NCBI RefSeq assembly: GCF_010731895.1
Contig: NZ_AP022596.1
Span: forward strand, 1,302,001-1,366,000
Direction: 5' to 3'
Length of the DNA: 64,000 nt
Source: Mycolicibacterium helvum
GTDB taxonomy: Bacteria > Actinomycetota > Actinomycetes > Mycobacteriales > Mycobacteriaceae
Part shown: piece by piece, positions 50,013 to 59,413 of the stretch
How the letters are laid out: every line of letters starts with the position of its first letter
How positions within the stretch are numbered: position 1 is the first letter of the stretch
Made by a program: the position numbers and the translations under genes
Notes under the pieces: model-generated
What the model was told of the DNA's origin: nothing
Databases searched by the model: none
What the model saw: the letters and a program-made list of their open reading frames with translations, nothing else

Positions 50013-53000
50013 CGGACCGTCACCGCCACGGCCGGGGTGTACAGCAGCCGGCCTGCGCAGCCGACTCGAATCAGCGCCCACCACCGTCCTGGCTTCAGCC
50101 AGGGTGGCGGGGCGATGTCGAAGGCCACCTCGACGGTCGACCGGGCACTGACAACCGCTCCGCACGCCGACGGCCCGATCCACTCCCACGTTCCCCACGG
50201 ACTGATGAGGTGTGCCTCCAGTGCCAGGTCGGCGTGGGCTGCGCTGCCGACGGTGACGGCAACGCGGGCACGCTCCCCGGGTGCGACGACGACCTCGGTG
50301 GGCTCGGTGACCAAGCGCACCAGCGGCTGATCCGGCGTGCCGACCGAGACCACGCACACATCCTCGACGGGTTGCCGCCACGCCGCGGGCACGTCCCCGG
50401 TCAGGGTGAGCTGCGCGCGGACCGGATAGTCCCCGGGCGATGCGACGGGCGGCACGCTGACGACGATCTCGGCTTCGCGGTGGTGCCCGGTGGGCAATTC
50501 GAACGACAGCACGTCGGGGTCGACCGTCCAGCCGCGCGGGCCACGCAGCCGCACCTCCCCGACCAGCGTCGCGTCGCTGCAGTCGCTGGCCGCGGTCATT
50601 CGCAGCCGCAGCCGGTCACCGGGTTGCGCGGTGACGGCCTCGGGATGCAGATGGGCCACGGCAGGCAAGCCGCCCAGCGGCGCTGGGCCGCGGTTGTGCA
50701 GCCAGTAGCGGGCGTATAGCGGCTGGGCGTTCTCGGCCTCGGGTGCCAGGGCCGCGCCGTCGGCATCGAGCACGGCATGGGAGTCGAGCCGGGCCAGCAG
50801 GGTCGCGATCTGGTACCCGTGCAGCCGCAGCGGCGGCTCACCGTTACCCCGCGCAGTCTCCAGCAGGTCGGCCGACACCACCGCCGAGACCCTGCCCACG
50901 TCGGAGGAGATGTTGACTTCGGTTGTGGTTCCCCGGGTTTCGACCAGCCGGATAGTGACGTCCTCGGGGTCTACCGCGGCGGAGCTACCGGTGGCGGTGG
51001 GATTACCGCCAATCTTGAGCGCCGCGAGGCTGACCGCGCCGGCAGGTTCGATACGCAGCAGAGACCCGTCGGGGGCCAGCGCGCCGCTGCCTTCGCCGGC
51101 CACGACGCATACCATCGGGTGGTTGAATTCCGCACTGCGGGAGGTTATTTCAGCATCTCGCCAGTCACCTCCTCCCGATATCAGTGCGAAGTCGAAGGTG
51201 TGGGTCCAGTGCTGCAGCTGGAAGTTCGACCCGTCCGGCGTCTTGCGTTGCGGCGGATCGATCCACACGCCAGACGGCCAGCCGGTGCAGGAGCGCATCA
51301 GTGAGCTGTGCAACGTCTGATCGGGTTCGACAGCGAAGCCGGGGACGCCGCGGTTGAGCAGGGCGACGGTATGCGATTCGAACTCGCCCATGCCTGACGG
51401 TGCATCCTGGGTGACGTCGATCTGCGCGTCGTCGAGGTCTTCAGCCAGAGCGCTGACAGCGTCAACCAGCCCGTCGACCCGGCGGCCGGCGACGATGAGT
51501 ACCGGCAAGGCGAGCACGTCACGCAAGTCGGCGTCGGGCTGCCATATTTCGGCCAGCGGGCGGGTGGCGGGCACCCATACCCGCGCCTGCCCGGTGGCCG
51601 CGAGCTGGCGGTGCAGTTCTGCGGTGTAGGCGTGGTCGGCGGAAGCCAACACCGCGGCGGTGAAGGCGTTGTCGTCGGGACCGCCCAACGCAATTCGGGC
51701 GTCGGGCAGGTTGGAGTCGACGTCGAGATGGCCGTAGCGCGGGTGCTGGGCGCTACTGCACGTAGCGGTCACCCCGGCCCGTACCAACGCCACCATCAGT
51801 TCGCGGGCGCTAGGGGTGTCCTCGGCCGGCACCACGACCTCGGCCACCGACACCGCCCGGACGCCCGACCCGACATGGATCCGTGCCGCCGAGGACAGTC
51901 CGAACCAACCGTGCGCCGGGTTGTCCAGTGTCCATGGGTGTTCGGCGGAGTCGACTGCGTGGCCCTCGCCTGAGGCATGGTCGTGCAGCAGTCCGAACCC
52001 ACGTCCGATGACGGCGTCGCCGACCTCGCTGACCGGCAGCGCCCCGGGGATCGGGCAGGGCCAGCGCAGCCGAAGTAGCCGGTCGGCACCGGTGAACTCG
52101 TCGATGGTGGTGCTGGTGTCCACCCGGTCGATGCCGTGCCACAGGGTCAGCACCTGGGTGTAGCGCAGTAGCTCGCCGATGTGGCCGGTCACGATCAACC
52201 GCTCGCCCAGTGGGCTGCGGAACGCCTGGACCGAATCCGCTTGGGCTGCACTCGAACACGTCACCGGTCCGGTCGGCAGCAGATGCCACGGCCCCTCCCC
52301 CGCCTTCGGGTGGGCCGGATATTCGTCGTAGACGGCCAGCTCGTTGCCGACCCGGCCGTCGGCGATCAATTCACGATCGCCCGACAACTCGACCAGGGAA
52401 TCCACCGCGCCGCCGCGCGCGGGGTCCACCCGTAGCCGGTGATACTCGTTGGCGATCGCAACCCCGTCGACGGCCTGCCACCCGGTGGGACCATCGGCCG
52501 CCACCAGCCGGTAGCTGCGCCAGCCCAGCGAGTCGACGCCCTCGGCGAGCCAGCTCACCAGATGACCGTCGTCGGACACCACCGCGGGGCTGGTCACACC
52601 GTCCGCATCGAGCACCGAAACTCCCGGACCAATGGGCGCCGCCAACTTTGCGGTCACGATATCGGTTCTCTTGTGTGCCAACGGGTTCCACACCACCACC
52701 GATCCAGGCTCTGCCGCCGCGGCCCGCGACAGCAGTTGCAGTGCACTCGACCGCGCGCCCGAGCCGAGCTCCCACGCGTCGCGCCAACTGGTCAACAAGT
52801 CGAGGTACACCTGGTCGGATTCCGATCCGGTGATGCCGTCGTGGTGAGCGCCGTACGCCAGCTGAACCCATGCCTTGGCCAGCGCTGCCTCCGGGTAATG
52901 CGCCCCGGTGAGCAAGGCCGCGAACACCGCGAATCGTTCGGCACCGAGCACCGCGTCCTCGGCGGCGCGGTTGGCCTGCTTGGTGTCGATATAGGAGACG

Positions 53001-54187
53001 TCCTTGCCGGTGTAGATCGGGTTCATGTCGCGGGTCTGCGGTGACGGCGCCAGTCCGCGTTGCGACGTTTCGTCGCGCACGGCGGCAAAGAACTCCGCCG
53101 GTAGCGCGCAGACGAACCGCGGCCAGCAATACCGGGTGTTCCAGTCCCGGTGGATCTCGGTGACCCAGGCGTTGGGCGGGGTATAGTCGGTGCCGACCGG
53201 CAGCAGCACGTTGCGGGTCAGCGCCACCGATTTCAGCTCCGAGAACAGCTGATACGTGGCCTGCTCGGCGTCGGCCAGCGATGCCGCGGAATCCATCCAC
53301 CAGCCGGCCGAGTAGTGCGCCGGCATGTAGTGGGTCAGCAGGCCGAGCCCTGACGGGGCGATCCACTCGAATTCGCTGCGGAATTGCATGCGCCTCGGGT
53401 CACCGTTGTCGGCCATCGGCCCCCACTGGTGGTGCGGCCCGCGGGCCCACGAACTCGACGTCAGGCCCGCATCGGCGGCCATCCCGGGGAACTGCGGATC
53501 GTGGCCGAACACGTCGAGCTGCCAGGCGGTGGCGGGGTCGGCACCCAAGACGTCACGCTGGAAGCCGACGCCGTGCACGAAGTTGCGGATCGCGGTCTCC
53601 GCACCGACCAGGTTGGTGTTGGGCTCGTTGTAGGTACCGCCCATCACCTCCACTCGCCCGTCTGCGATGAACCGACGCAGATCGGCGCGGTCCTCGGGGT
53701 GGGTGTCGAAATAGGGTTTGAGGTAGTCGACTTCAGCGAGCACGAACTTGTAATCCGGGTCGCGGCGGGCCATCTCGAGGTGGGCGGCCACCAACGCAAA
53801 CCCGTTGTTCTGCCGGGCCCGCCCGGGCGGGTCCTCGGTCCACAGACTGGTGTAGGCACCCTGGGTGTTCCACCACACCGGGTCGTAGTGGAAGTGGCTG
53901 ATCATGTACATCGTCCAGCCCGGCTCGGCGACGACGAACTCGAATGGGAAGTCCGCGCCAACGCGGGCCGTCCGCCGCTGGCCGGGCACAGCCTGCTCGA
54001 CGCGCACCGGAATCTCGACGACTCCGTCGCCGGGTGTCAACGCAACGTCGTCGGATTGCAGCCCGTCGCCGAAGACCCGCACGGTGTCCGCTTCGCCGGC
54101 GCCGCCGTAGCCGATTCGGACCACCTGCAGTGGCGCATCGGGCGGGCCGACGAAGAGCTCCGTCGACTCCGCGGAGGTAACCCGCAC
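50009..54187 (-). CDS. Alpha-mannosidase, glycoside hydrolase family 38
   Basis: 1392 residues, corresponding to Rv0648. MISHFHYDPVWWNTQG carries the His-x-Tyr-Asp metal site of GH38, AWQLDVFGHDPQFP the catalytic Asp and metal ligands, and GAHHDGITGSESDQVYLDLL a further active-site His. A large beta-rich C-terminal region follows (about 600-1390). No signal peptide is visible, so it should be cytoplasmic. GH38 enzymes release mannose from alpha-linked mannosides. It opens an operon with the Rv0649-like gene and the ROK kinase, which fits release followed by phosphorylation of a hexose. The start GTG lacks a strong ribosome site. Confidence 0.93.
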   Translation of the reverse strand: MRVTSAESTELFVGPPDAPLQVVRIGYGGAGEADTVRVFGDGLQSDDVALTPGDGVVEIPVRVEQAVPGQRRTARVGADFPFEFVVAEPGWTMYMISHFHYDPVWWNTQGAYTSLWTEDPPGRARQNNGFALVAAHLEMARRDPDYKFVLAEVDYLKPYFDTHPEDRADLRRFIADGRVEVMGGTYNEPNTNLVGAETAIRNFVHGVGFQRDVLGADPATAWQLDVFGHDPQFPGMAADAGLTSSSWARGPHHQWGPMADNGDPRRMQFRSEFEWIAPSGLGLLTHYMPAHYSAGWWMDSAASLADAEQATYQLFSELKSVALTRNVLLPVGTDYTPPNAWVTEIHRDWNTRYCWPRFVCALPAEFFAAVRDETSQRGLAPSPQTRDMNPIYTGKDVSYIDTKQANRAAEDAVLGAERFAVFAALLTGAHYPEAALAKAWVQLAYGAHHDGITGSESDQVYLDLLTSWRDAWELGSGARSSALQLLSRAAAAEPGSVVVWNPLAHKRTDIVTAKLAAPIGPGVSVLDADGVTSPAVVSDDGHLVSWLAEGVDSLGWRSYRLVAADGPTGWQAVDGVAIANEYHRLRVDPARGGAVDSLVELSGDRELIADGRVGNELAVYDEYPAHPKAGEGPWHLLPTGPVTCSSAAQADSVQAFRSPLGERLIVTGHIGELLRYTQVLTLWHGIDRVDTSTTIDEFTGADRLLRLRWPCPIPGALPVSEVGDAVIGRGFGLLHDHASGEGHAVDSAEHPWTLDNPAHGWFGLSSAARIHVGSGVRAVSVAEVVVPAEDTPSARELMVALVRAGVTATCSSAQHPRYGHLDVDSNLPDARIALGGPDDNAFTAAVLASADHAYTAELHRQLAATGQARVWVPATRPLAEIWQPDADLRDVLALPVLIVAGRRVDGLVDAVSALAEDLDDAQIDVTQDAPSGMGEFESHTVALLNRGVPGFAVEPDQTLHSSLMRSCTGWPSGVWIDPPQRKTPDGSNFQLQHWTHTFDFALISGGGDWRDAEITSRSAEFNHPMVCVVAGEGSGALAPDGSLLRIEPAGAVSLAALKIGGNPTATGSSAAVDPEDVTIRLVETRGTTTEVNISSDVGRVSAVVSADLLETARGNGEPPLRLHGYQIATLLARLDSHAVLDADGAALAPEAENAQPLYARYWLHNRGPAPLGGLPAVAHLHPEAVTAQPGDRLRLRMTAASDCSDATLVGEVRLRGPRGWTVDPDVLSFELPTGHHREAEIVVSVPPVASPGDYPVRAQLTLTGDVPAAWRQPVEDVCVVSVGTPDQPLVRLVTEPTEVVVAPGERARVAVTVGSAAHADLALEAHLISPWGTWEWIGPSACGAVVSARSTVEVAFDIAPPPWLKPGRWWALIRVGCAGRLLYTPAVAVTVR

Positions 54188-54214
54188 GCCAGCAATGTAC
54201 GGCCCAGCGATCGC

Positions 54215-54982
54215 TCACCGGAGCGACACGTCGATGACGAGCGGGCGATGATCGGAGATCGGCAGAGCAGGTGTGCACACGTCGGTGGCCACCAAGTCGT
54301 CATGGTCGATGAGGATGTGGTCGAGCTGACGGTCCGGATAGTGCAGCGGAAACGTCGGCGCGGCTGCCAACGGACGCAGCCCGGTGCGCCGGCCCCGGGC
54401 GGGCGCCGACATGTTCAGGTCGCCCATCAACACCCGCGGCCCAGGCAGGCCGCGCAGATCACGGATGAGCCGCTTGAGCTGCACATGGTTCCAGCCGGGC
54501 ACGAACGACAGGTGCGTGTTGGCCACGGTCATCACTCCGAGCGGGGTATCGAGCTGAACCGCCATTGCCGCTCGGGGCTCCTCATGGAGGATCTGCACCC
54601 GACGGGCGCCAGGCAGGTACACCGGTAACGGCACGGGGATTCGGGGCAGCCGCAGCTCCTGCCACGAGATCGCCGGATATCTCGACAGCAGGGCGATCCC
54701 GTACGCGGCGGTGCCCGGTTGTTCGGCGCCGGTGGCGGCCATCCACGTCGCCCCCGGGGTGCCGGCGATGGCGGCTACGAATCGATGCGAGACGGCGTCC
54801 ATCGCCGCCGCGGCGATCGCGGTGAGATCAGCCAGCGACGAGCGCGGCTGGCCGACGTCAACCTCCTGCAGCGCCAGAACATCGACATCCAGGCGACGAA
54901 TGCACGCCGATAATCGCTCCAGACTCACCTGGCCGTCGTCCACGCTGCGCCCGTGCAAGATGTTGAAGGTGGCCATGCGCAT
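54215..54982 (-). CDS. Endonuclease/exonuclease/phosphatase (EEP) family protein
   Basis: 255 residues of the EEP fold: MRMATFNILHGRS at the start, VDVLALQEVD with the metal-binding Glu, TVANTHLSFVPGWNHVQLKRL, RVLMGDLNMSAP and LDHILID, ending ISDHRPLVIDV with the catalytic His. The usual activity of this class is hydrolysis of phosphodiesters in nucleic acids or lipids. The frame also opens at a GTG (55015) overlapping the WYL gene stop by four bases, which would add eleven residues and suggest coupling; the ATG at 54982 matches the normal family N terminus. Substrate unknown. Confidence 0.85.
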   Translation of the reverse strand: MRMATFNILHGRSVDDGQVSLERLSACIRRLDVDVLALQEVDVGQPRSSLADLTAIAAAAMDAVSHRFVAAIAGTPGATWMAATGAEQPGTAAYGIALLSRYPAISWQELRLPRIPVPLPVYLPGARRVQILHEEPRAAMAVQLDTPLGVMTVANTHLSFVPGWNHVQLKRLIRDLRGLPGPRVLMGDLNMSAPARGRRTGLRPLAAAPTFPLHYPDRQLDHILIDHDDLVATDVCTPALPISDHRPLVIDVSLR

Positions 54983-55011
54983 GGGTACTGGGTACCCGTG
55001 TCGGCTCCGGG

Positions 55012-55965
55012 TCACCGCCTGACGGCGGCAGCCAGTAGCGCCGACATCGCGAGCGCACCGTCGGCGACCTCCTCGGGTTCGAGCACCTCGAAGGCAACCC
55101 CTGGCATGGCCAGATACAGCACCAGCGTCTTCGGGTCATCCGTCCCGGCGGCGACGACGCAGGTGTCGGGTCCGTCATCCTCGATGCTCACCGACGTCAG
55201 TGAAAAATGCTGGGCTATAACAGTTTTGGCGGCATGATAACGAACCCTGGCGACGTAGCGGTACGGCGAGGTGGTGATGGCACGCCGGACGTAGGCGGCG
55301 GCGTCGGGCGCCGGCCGGGCGGTGAAGGTGGTTCCCCTCGCACGTACCTGCGCCATCCGGTCCAGCCGCAGGCTGCGCCAGTCGTCGCGGTCGCGGTCGT
55401 AGGTCAGCAGATACCACCGCCGCCCGGTGGTGACCATTTGATACGGCTCGAGGCGGCGGCTGGTCGGTGAGCCGGCCCGGTCGACGTAGTCCACGTCGAC
55501 GTGCTCGCGGTCGCGGCAGGCCCGCGCCAGCGTCATCAGGACCTCGGGATCCACTGGCGAGTCCGCCTCGAGTGCCAGCGTGACCGTGGCGTCGTGCACG
55601 GCCGCGACCTGCGAGCGCAGTCGCGCGGGCATCACCTGGTCCATTTTGGTCAGGGCGCGCAGTGCGGCCTCGCCGACGCCTGCGACGCTGCCCCCGGCGG
55701 CGAGGCGCAGGCATACCGCCATCGCGACGGCCTCGTCGGCGTCGAGGAGCAACGGCGGCAGCGCGGCACCGGCGCCGAGCTGATAGCCGCCGCCGTGGCC
55801 GGTGCTGGCGTGGACGGGGTAACCGAGTTCACGTAGCCGTTCGACGTCGCGGCGCACGCTGCGGGTGGTCACGCCGAGCCGTTCGGAGAGCTCCTTGCCC
55901 GACCAGACCCGCCGCGATTGCAACAGGCCGAGCAGTTGCAGCACCCGGCTCGTCGTCGGTGACAT
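55012..55965 (-). CDS. WYL domain transcriptional regulator
   Basis: 317 residues. TSRVLQLLGLLQSRRVWSG then LSERLGVTTRSVRRDVERLRELGYPVHA is a DeoR-type HTH followed by a wing; the WYL domain is at DYVDRAGSPTSRRLEPYQMV, with RRWYLLTYDRDRDDWRSLRLDRM. WYL regulators bind small ligands or nucleic acid, and in actinobacteria often sit beside DinB genes. The ATG at 55965 is preferred over an upstream start at 56007. It is divergent from a truncated DinB gene 61 bp away. Confidence 0.88.
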   Translation of the reverse strand: MSPTTSRVLQLLGLLQSRRVWSGKELSERLGVTTRSVRRDVERLRELGYPVHASTGHGGGYQLGAGAALPPLLLDADEAVAMAVCLRLAAGGSVAGVGEAALRALTKMDQVMPARLRSQVAAVHDATVTLALEADSPVDPEVLMTLARACRDREHVDVDYVDRAGSPTSRRLEPYQMVTTGRRWYLLTYDRDRDDWRSLRLDRMAQVRARGTTFTARPAPDAAAYVRRAITTSPYRYVARVRYHAAKTVIAQHFSLTSVSIEDDGPDTCVVAAGTDDPKTLVLYLAMPGVAFEVLEPEEVADGALAMSALLAAAVRR

Positions 55966-56026
55966 GACGTCAGTGTCGCGCATTCTGCGGACAGAAACTG
56001 TCCGCAACTCATGAAAGCCTTCGGAT

Positions 56027-56236
56027 ATGACCTGGACAGCCCGGAGTGCCGATCAGCTGGATTGGCATTGGCGCAACGTCCTGCGGCCCGGTCTGGCCGG
56101 CCTGACCGACGACGAGTACTTCGGGGAGCCGGTGAATGGATGTTGGACGGTGCACCGCGATGGCGCCGTGCGGGCCGGCCGAGGGCCTTATGCCGACTGC
56201 GCGCTGTCTGAGGTCAGAAGTGCACATCAGCCGTGA
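56027..56236 (+). pseudogene. Truncated DinB family protein gene
   Basis: A 69-codon frame. The first 50 residues, with DQLDWHWRNVLRPGLAGLTDDEYFGEPVNGCWTVHRDG, are the N terminus of a DinB family protein that usually runs about 150-200 residues. After that, the sequence changes abruptly to an unrelated Arg/Ala-rich end and stops, and no DinB remainder is seen in any frame before the next gene. It is therefore most likely a deletion remnant. Its position, divergent from a WYL regulator, is the usual regulator-DinB pairing. Confidence 0.65.
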
Positions 56237-56308
56237 AGTCATCCAGCACGGGGCCGAAATCGCTTGTCTGCGTGATCTATACATCCATCAGTAGAGAGAA
56301 GGACCATC

Positions 56309-56905
56309 ATGCCCACCCTTGCCCCACCTGTCCGCGACGAGCGGGAGGCCTTGCGCGAGTTCCTCGCCTACCAGCAGAGCGCGTTCGTCGCCGTCACCTA
56401 CGGACTGACCGACGAGCAAGCCCGGTCCACCCCGACGGTCAGCACGCTGTCGATCGGCGGACTGATCAAACACGTGACCGGGGTGCAGCGCGACTGGATG
56501 GGGCGAGTCGCCGCGGCACCGCACGAGCCACCGGCCGACGACCGCCCGTTCGAGGAACGGGCCGCGGAGTATCAGGACGAATACGTGATGCGGCCCGACG
56601 AGACATTAGCGCAGCTCCTGGACGCATTGACCACCCAAAACGCTGCTTCGTTACGGCTGGTGGAGACTGCCGATCTGGACGCCGCGGTGCCCGTGCCACG
56701 CGATGCGCCGTGGTTCCCCAGCGATGTCGACGCGTGGTCGGTGCGATGGGTGTTCGCACACCTGCTCACCGAGCTGGCCCGGCACGCCGGTCACGCCGAC
56801 ATCATCCGCGAAAGCCTAGATGGTGCAACCATGTACGAGCTTGTCGCGGCGGCCGAGGGCATGGAACCGCAACCGTGGCTGACGCCGTGGCAACCTAAAA
56901 CGTGA
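56309..56905 (+). CDS. DinB family protein (DUF664-like)
   Basis: 198 residues with the four-helix DinB layout: LREFLAYQQSAFVAVTYGLTDEQARSTPTVSTLSIGGLIKHVTGVQRDW with the first metal His, and SVRWVFAHLLTELARHAGHADIIRE with the other metal His residues. Such proteins are metal-dependent, often using mycothiol as a cofactor in actinobacteria, where they transfer or conjugate thiols. AGAAGGACC precedes the ATG. It lies 72 nt after the truncated DinB gene and before a UbiB-like kinase gene. Substrate unknown. Confidence 0.87.
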   Translation: MPTLAPPVRDEREALREFLAYQQSAFVAVTYGLTDEQARSTPTVSTLSIGGLIKHVTGVQRDWMGRVAAAPHEPPADDRPFEERAAEYQDEYVMRPDETLAQLLDALTTQNAASLRLVETADLDAAVPVPRDAPWFPSDVDAWSVRWVFAHLLTELARHAGHADIIRESLDGATMYELVAAAEGMEPQPWLTPWQPKT

Positions 56906-56986
56906 GGTGAACACGCCGTTGTGACCGGCATCGCTGCGGCACCGGAAAATTGGTGGTATGTATCGCCGGTTTGGCACACTTCAAGA

Positions 56987-58333
56987 ATGAATTCGACCAA
57001 ACACCGCGAAGTAGCCAAGCTCGATCGCGTTCCGTTGCCGGTCGAGGCCGCCCGTATGGGCACGACCGGCTGGCAGCTCACCCGCACCGGCGCCCGCGTG
57101 CTCAGCACGCTGCCCGGGCGTGGGCGCTGGCAGGAGAAGGTCATCAAGCAAATTCCACAGACCTTCTCCGACCTCGGCCCCACCTATGTCAAGTTCGGTC
57201 AGATCATCGCGTCCAGCCCGGGTGCATTTGGCGAAGGGCTGAGCCGGGAGTTCCGCAGTCTTCTCGACGCGGTACCGCCCGCCGACACCGCCGAGGTACA
57301 CAAGCTGCTCAAGCAGGAGCTCGGTGGCGACCCGGCCGACCTGTTCGCCACGTTCGAGGAGGAGCCGTTCGCATCGGCCTCGATCGCCCAGGTGCACTTC
57401 GCCACCCTGCACACCGGTGAGGACGTCGTCGTCAAGATCCAGCGGCCGGGTATCCGCCGCCGGGTGGCCGCCGACCTGCAGATCCTGAAGCGCTTCGCCC
57501 AGCTCGTCGAGCTGGCCAAGCTGGGACGGCGACTGTCCGCCCAGGACGTGGTCGCCGACTTCTCCGACAACCTCGCCGAAGAGCTCGACTTCCGCATCGA
57601 AGCGCAGTCCATGGAGGCCTGGGTATCGGGTCTGCATGGTTCCCCGCTGGGCCGCAACATCCGGGTGCCACACGTGCACTGGGAGTTCACCAGCGAGCGG
57701 GTGCTGACCATGGAGCGGGTGCGCGGGGTGCGTATCGACGATGTCAAGGCAATCCGCACGAAGGGGTTCGACGGCACCGAGCTGGTCAAGGCGCTGCTGT
57801 TCTCCACCTTCGAGGGTGGCCTGCGCCACGGGCTGTTCCACGGCGATCTGCACGCCGGCAACCTGCTGGTCGACGACGACGGCCGCATCGTGTTCCTGGA
57901 CTTCGGCATCATGGGCCGCATCGATCCGCGTACCCGCTGGCTGCTGCGCGAGCTGGTCTACGCGCTGCTGGTCAAGAAAGACCACGCCTCCGCAGGCAAG
58001 ATCGTGGTGCTGCTGGGCGCGGTGGGCACCACCAAGCCCGAGCAGCAGGCCGCCAAGGACCTCGAGGCATTTGCCGCCCCGCTGACGCTGAAGACGCTCG
58101 GGGACATGTCGTACGCCGATATCGGCAAACAGCTTTCGACGCTGGCCGACGCCTACGACGTAAAACTGCCGCGCGAGCTGGTGCTGATCGGCAAACAGTT
58201 CCTCTACGTCGAGCGCTACATGAAACTGCTGGCACCGAAGTGGCAGATGATGAACGACCCCCAATTCTCCGGGTACTTCGCCAATTTCATGGTCGAGGTC
58301 AGCCGCGAGCACCAGAGCGACGTCGAGGTCTGA
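56987..58333 (+). CDS. ABC1/UbiB family atypical kinase
   Basis: 448 residues, corresponding to Rv0647c. TYVKFGQIIASSPGAFGEGLSREF is the KxGQ motif unique to UbiB/ADCK proteins. FASASIAQVHFA is the Ala-rich nucleotide loop, VVVKIQRPGI holds the catalytic Lys, and HGDLHAGNLLVDDDGRIVFLDFGIMG holds the catalytic loop and the DFG metal site. Family members support quinone biosynthesis or lipid homeostasis as ATPases. The ATG at 56987 is preferred over 56921 because it starts directly before the conserved N terminus. Its stop overlaps the lipG-like start by one base (TGATG). Confidence 0.92.
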   Translation: MNSTKHREVAKLDRVPLPVEAARMGTTGWQLTRTGARVLSTLPGRGRWQEKVIKQIPQTFSDLGPTYVKFGQIIASSPGAFGEGLSREFRSLLDAVPPADTAEVHKLLKQELGGDPADLFATFEEEPFASASIAQVHFATLHTGEDVVVKIQRPGIRRRVAADLQILKRFAQLVELAKLGRRLSAQDVVADFSDNLAEELDFRIEAQSMEAWVSGLHGSPLGRNIRVPHVHWEFTSERVLTMERVRGVRIDDVKAIRTKGFDGTELVKALLFSTFEGGLRHGLFHGDLHAGNLLVDDDGRIVFLDFGIMGRIDPRTRWLLRELVYALLVKKDHASAGKIVVLLGAVGTTKPEQQAAKDLEAFAAPLTLKTLGDMSYADIGKQLSTLADAYDVKLPRELVLIGKQFLYVERYMKLLAPKWQMMNDPQFSGYFANFMVEVSREHQSDVEV

Positions 58334-59277
58334 TGGAGATTCGTACCGGCACGGCAAGAGTCCCCTGGGGGCAGAAGCGCAGCGACCCGGGGCAAGCGCA
58401 AGAAGATCTCGAGATCTACTTCGAGGACATGGGCAACCCCGGCGACCCGCCGGTTCTGCTTGTCATGGGGCTCGGCGCTCAGCTTCTGTTGTGGCGCAAT
58501 GGGTTCTGCGAGAAGCTGGTCGACCAGGGTTATCGCGTGATTCGCTACGACAACCGCGACGTGGGGTTGTCCTCCAAACTGCACGGCCTGCGCGCCGGCG
58601 GCGGGCTGGTCCCCAACCTGGTGCGCTCCTATCTCGGGCGCCCCAGTCCGTCCGTCTACAAACTGGAGGATATGGCCGACGACGCCGCGGCGTTGCTCGA
58701 TCATCTCGGGCTCGACCGTGCGCACGTGGTCGGGGCGTCGATGGGCGGGATGATCGCGCAGATCTTCGCCGCACGGCACAGCCGCCGAACGAACGCTTTG
58801 GGAATCATCTTCTCGTCCAACAACTCTGCGTGGTTGCCGCCTCCGGCGCCGCGGGCGCTGCTGTCCCTGATCACCGGCCCGTCGCCCAACTCGCCACGCG
58901 AGGTGATCATCGAGAACTCGATCCGGGTCGGCAAGATCATCGGCAGCCCGGGCTATCCGATATCCGAGGAGAAGGCGCGCGCCGATGCCATCGAGGCATA
59001 CGAGCGGGCGCACTACCCGCAGGGCATCGCACGGCACTTCGGCGCCGTACTCGGCAGCGGCAGCCTGAAGCGCTACGACCGGCAGATCAGCGCACCCACC
59101 GTGGTCATCCACGGCCGCGCCGACAAGCTGATGCGCCCATCCGGCGGACGCTCGATCGCATCGGCTATCCCGAATGCCCGACTGGTGCTATTCGACGGGA
59201 TGGCGCATGACCTGCCCGAAGCGCTGTGGGACGACATTGTGGGTGAGCTCAAGACCACGTTTGCCGAGGTCAGCTAG
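58333..59277 (+). CDS. lipG: Alpha/beta-hydrolase (LipG-like)
   Basis: 314 residues, corresponding to Rv0646c. VLLVMGLGAQLLLWRNGF contains the oxyanion-hole strand, YDNRDVGLSSKL is typical of this family, VVGASMGGMIAQIFAARH holds the nucleophile Ser, HGRADKLM the acid and GMAHDLPEALW the His. No signal peptide. Its ATG overlaps the UbiB-like stop codon, and it precedes the mycolic acid methyltransferase genes, so a role in cell-envelope lipid turnover is plausible. Confidence 0.9.
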   Translation: MEIRTGTARVPWGQKRSDPGQAQEDLEIYFEDMGNPGDPPVLLVMGLGAQLLLWRNGFCEKLVDQGYRVIRYDNRDVGLSSKLHGLRAGGGLVPNLVRSYLGRPSPSVYKLEDMADDAAALLDHLGLDRAHVVGASMGGMIAQIFAARHSRRTNALGIIFSSNNSAWLPPPAPRALLSLITGPSPNSPREVIIENSIRVGKIIGSPGYPISEEKARADAIEAYERAHYPQGIARHFGAVLGSGSLKRYDRQISAPTVVIHGRADKLMRPSGGRSIASAIPNARLVLFDGMAHDLPEALWDDIVGELKTTFAEVS

Positions 59278-59413
59278 CTAATTACGGTGCGCCGTGAACT
59301 CGCCGACTCACACTTGTCGGGGCTAGCATCGGGTGTGCACACGCGGTGATCGCCAGTCTCGGGGGGATACGTGGTTGCTGCCTCAAGCATTCAGATGCGA
59401 AAGGCACACCGGC

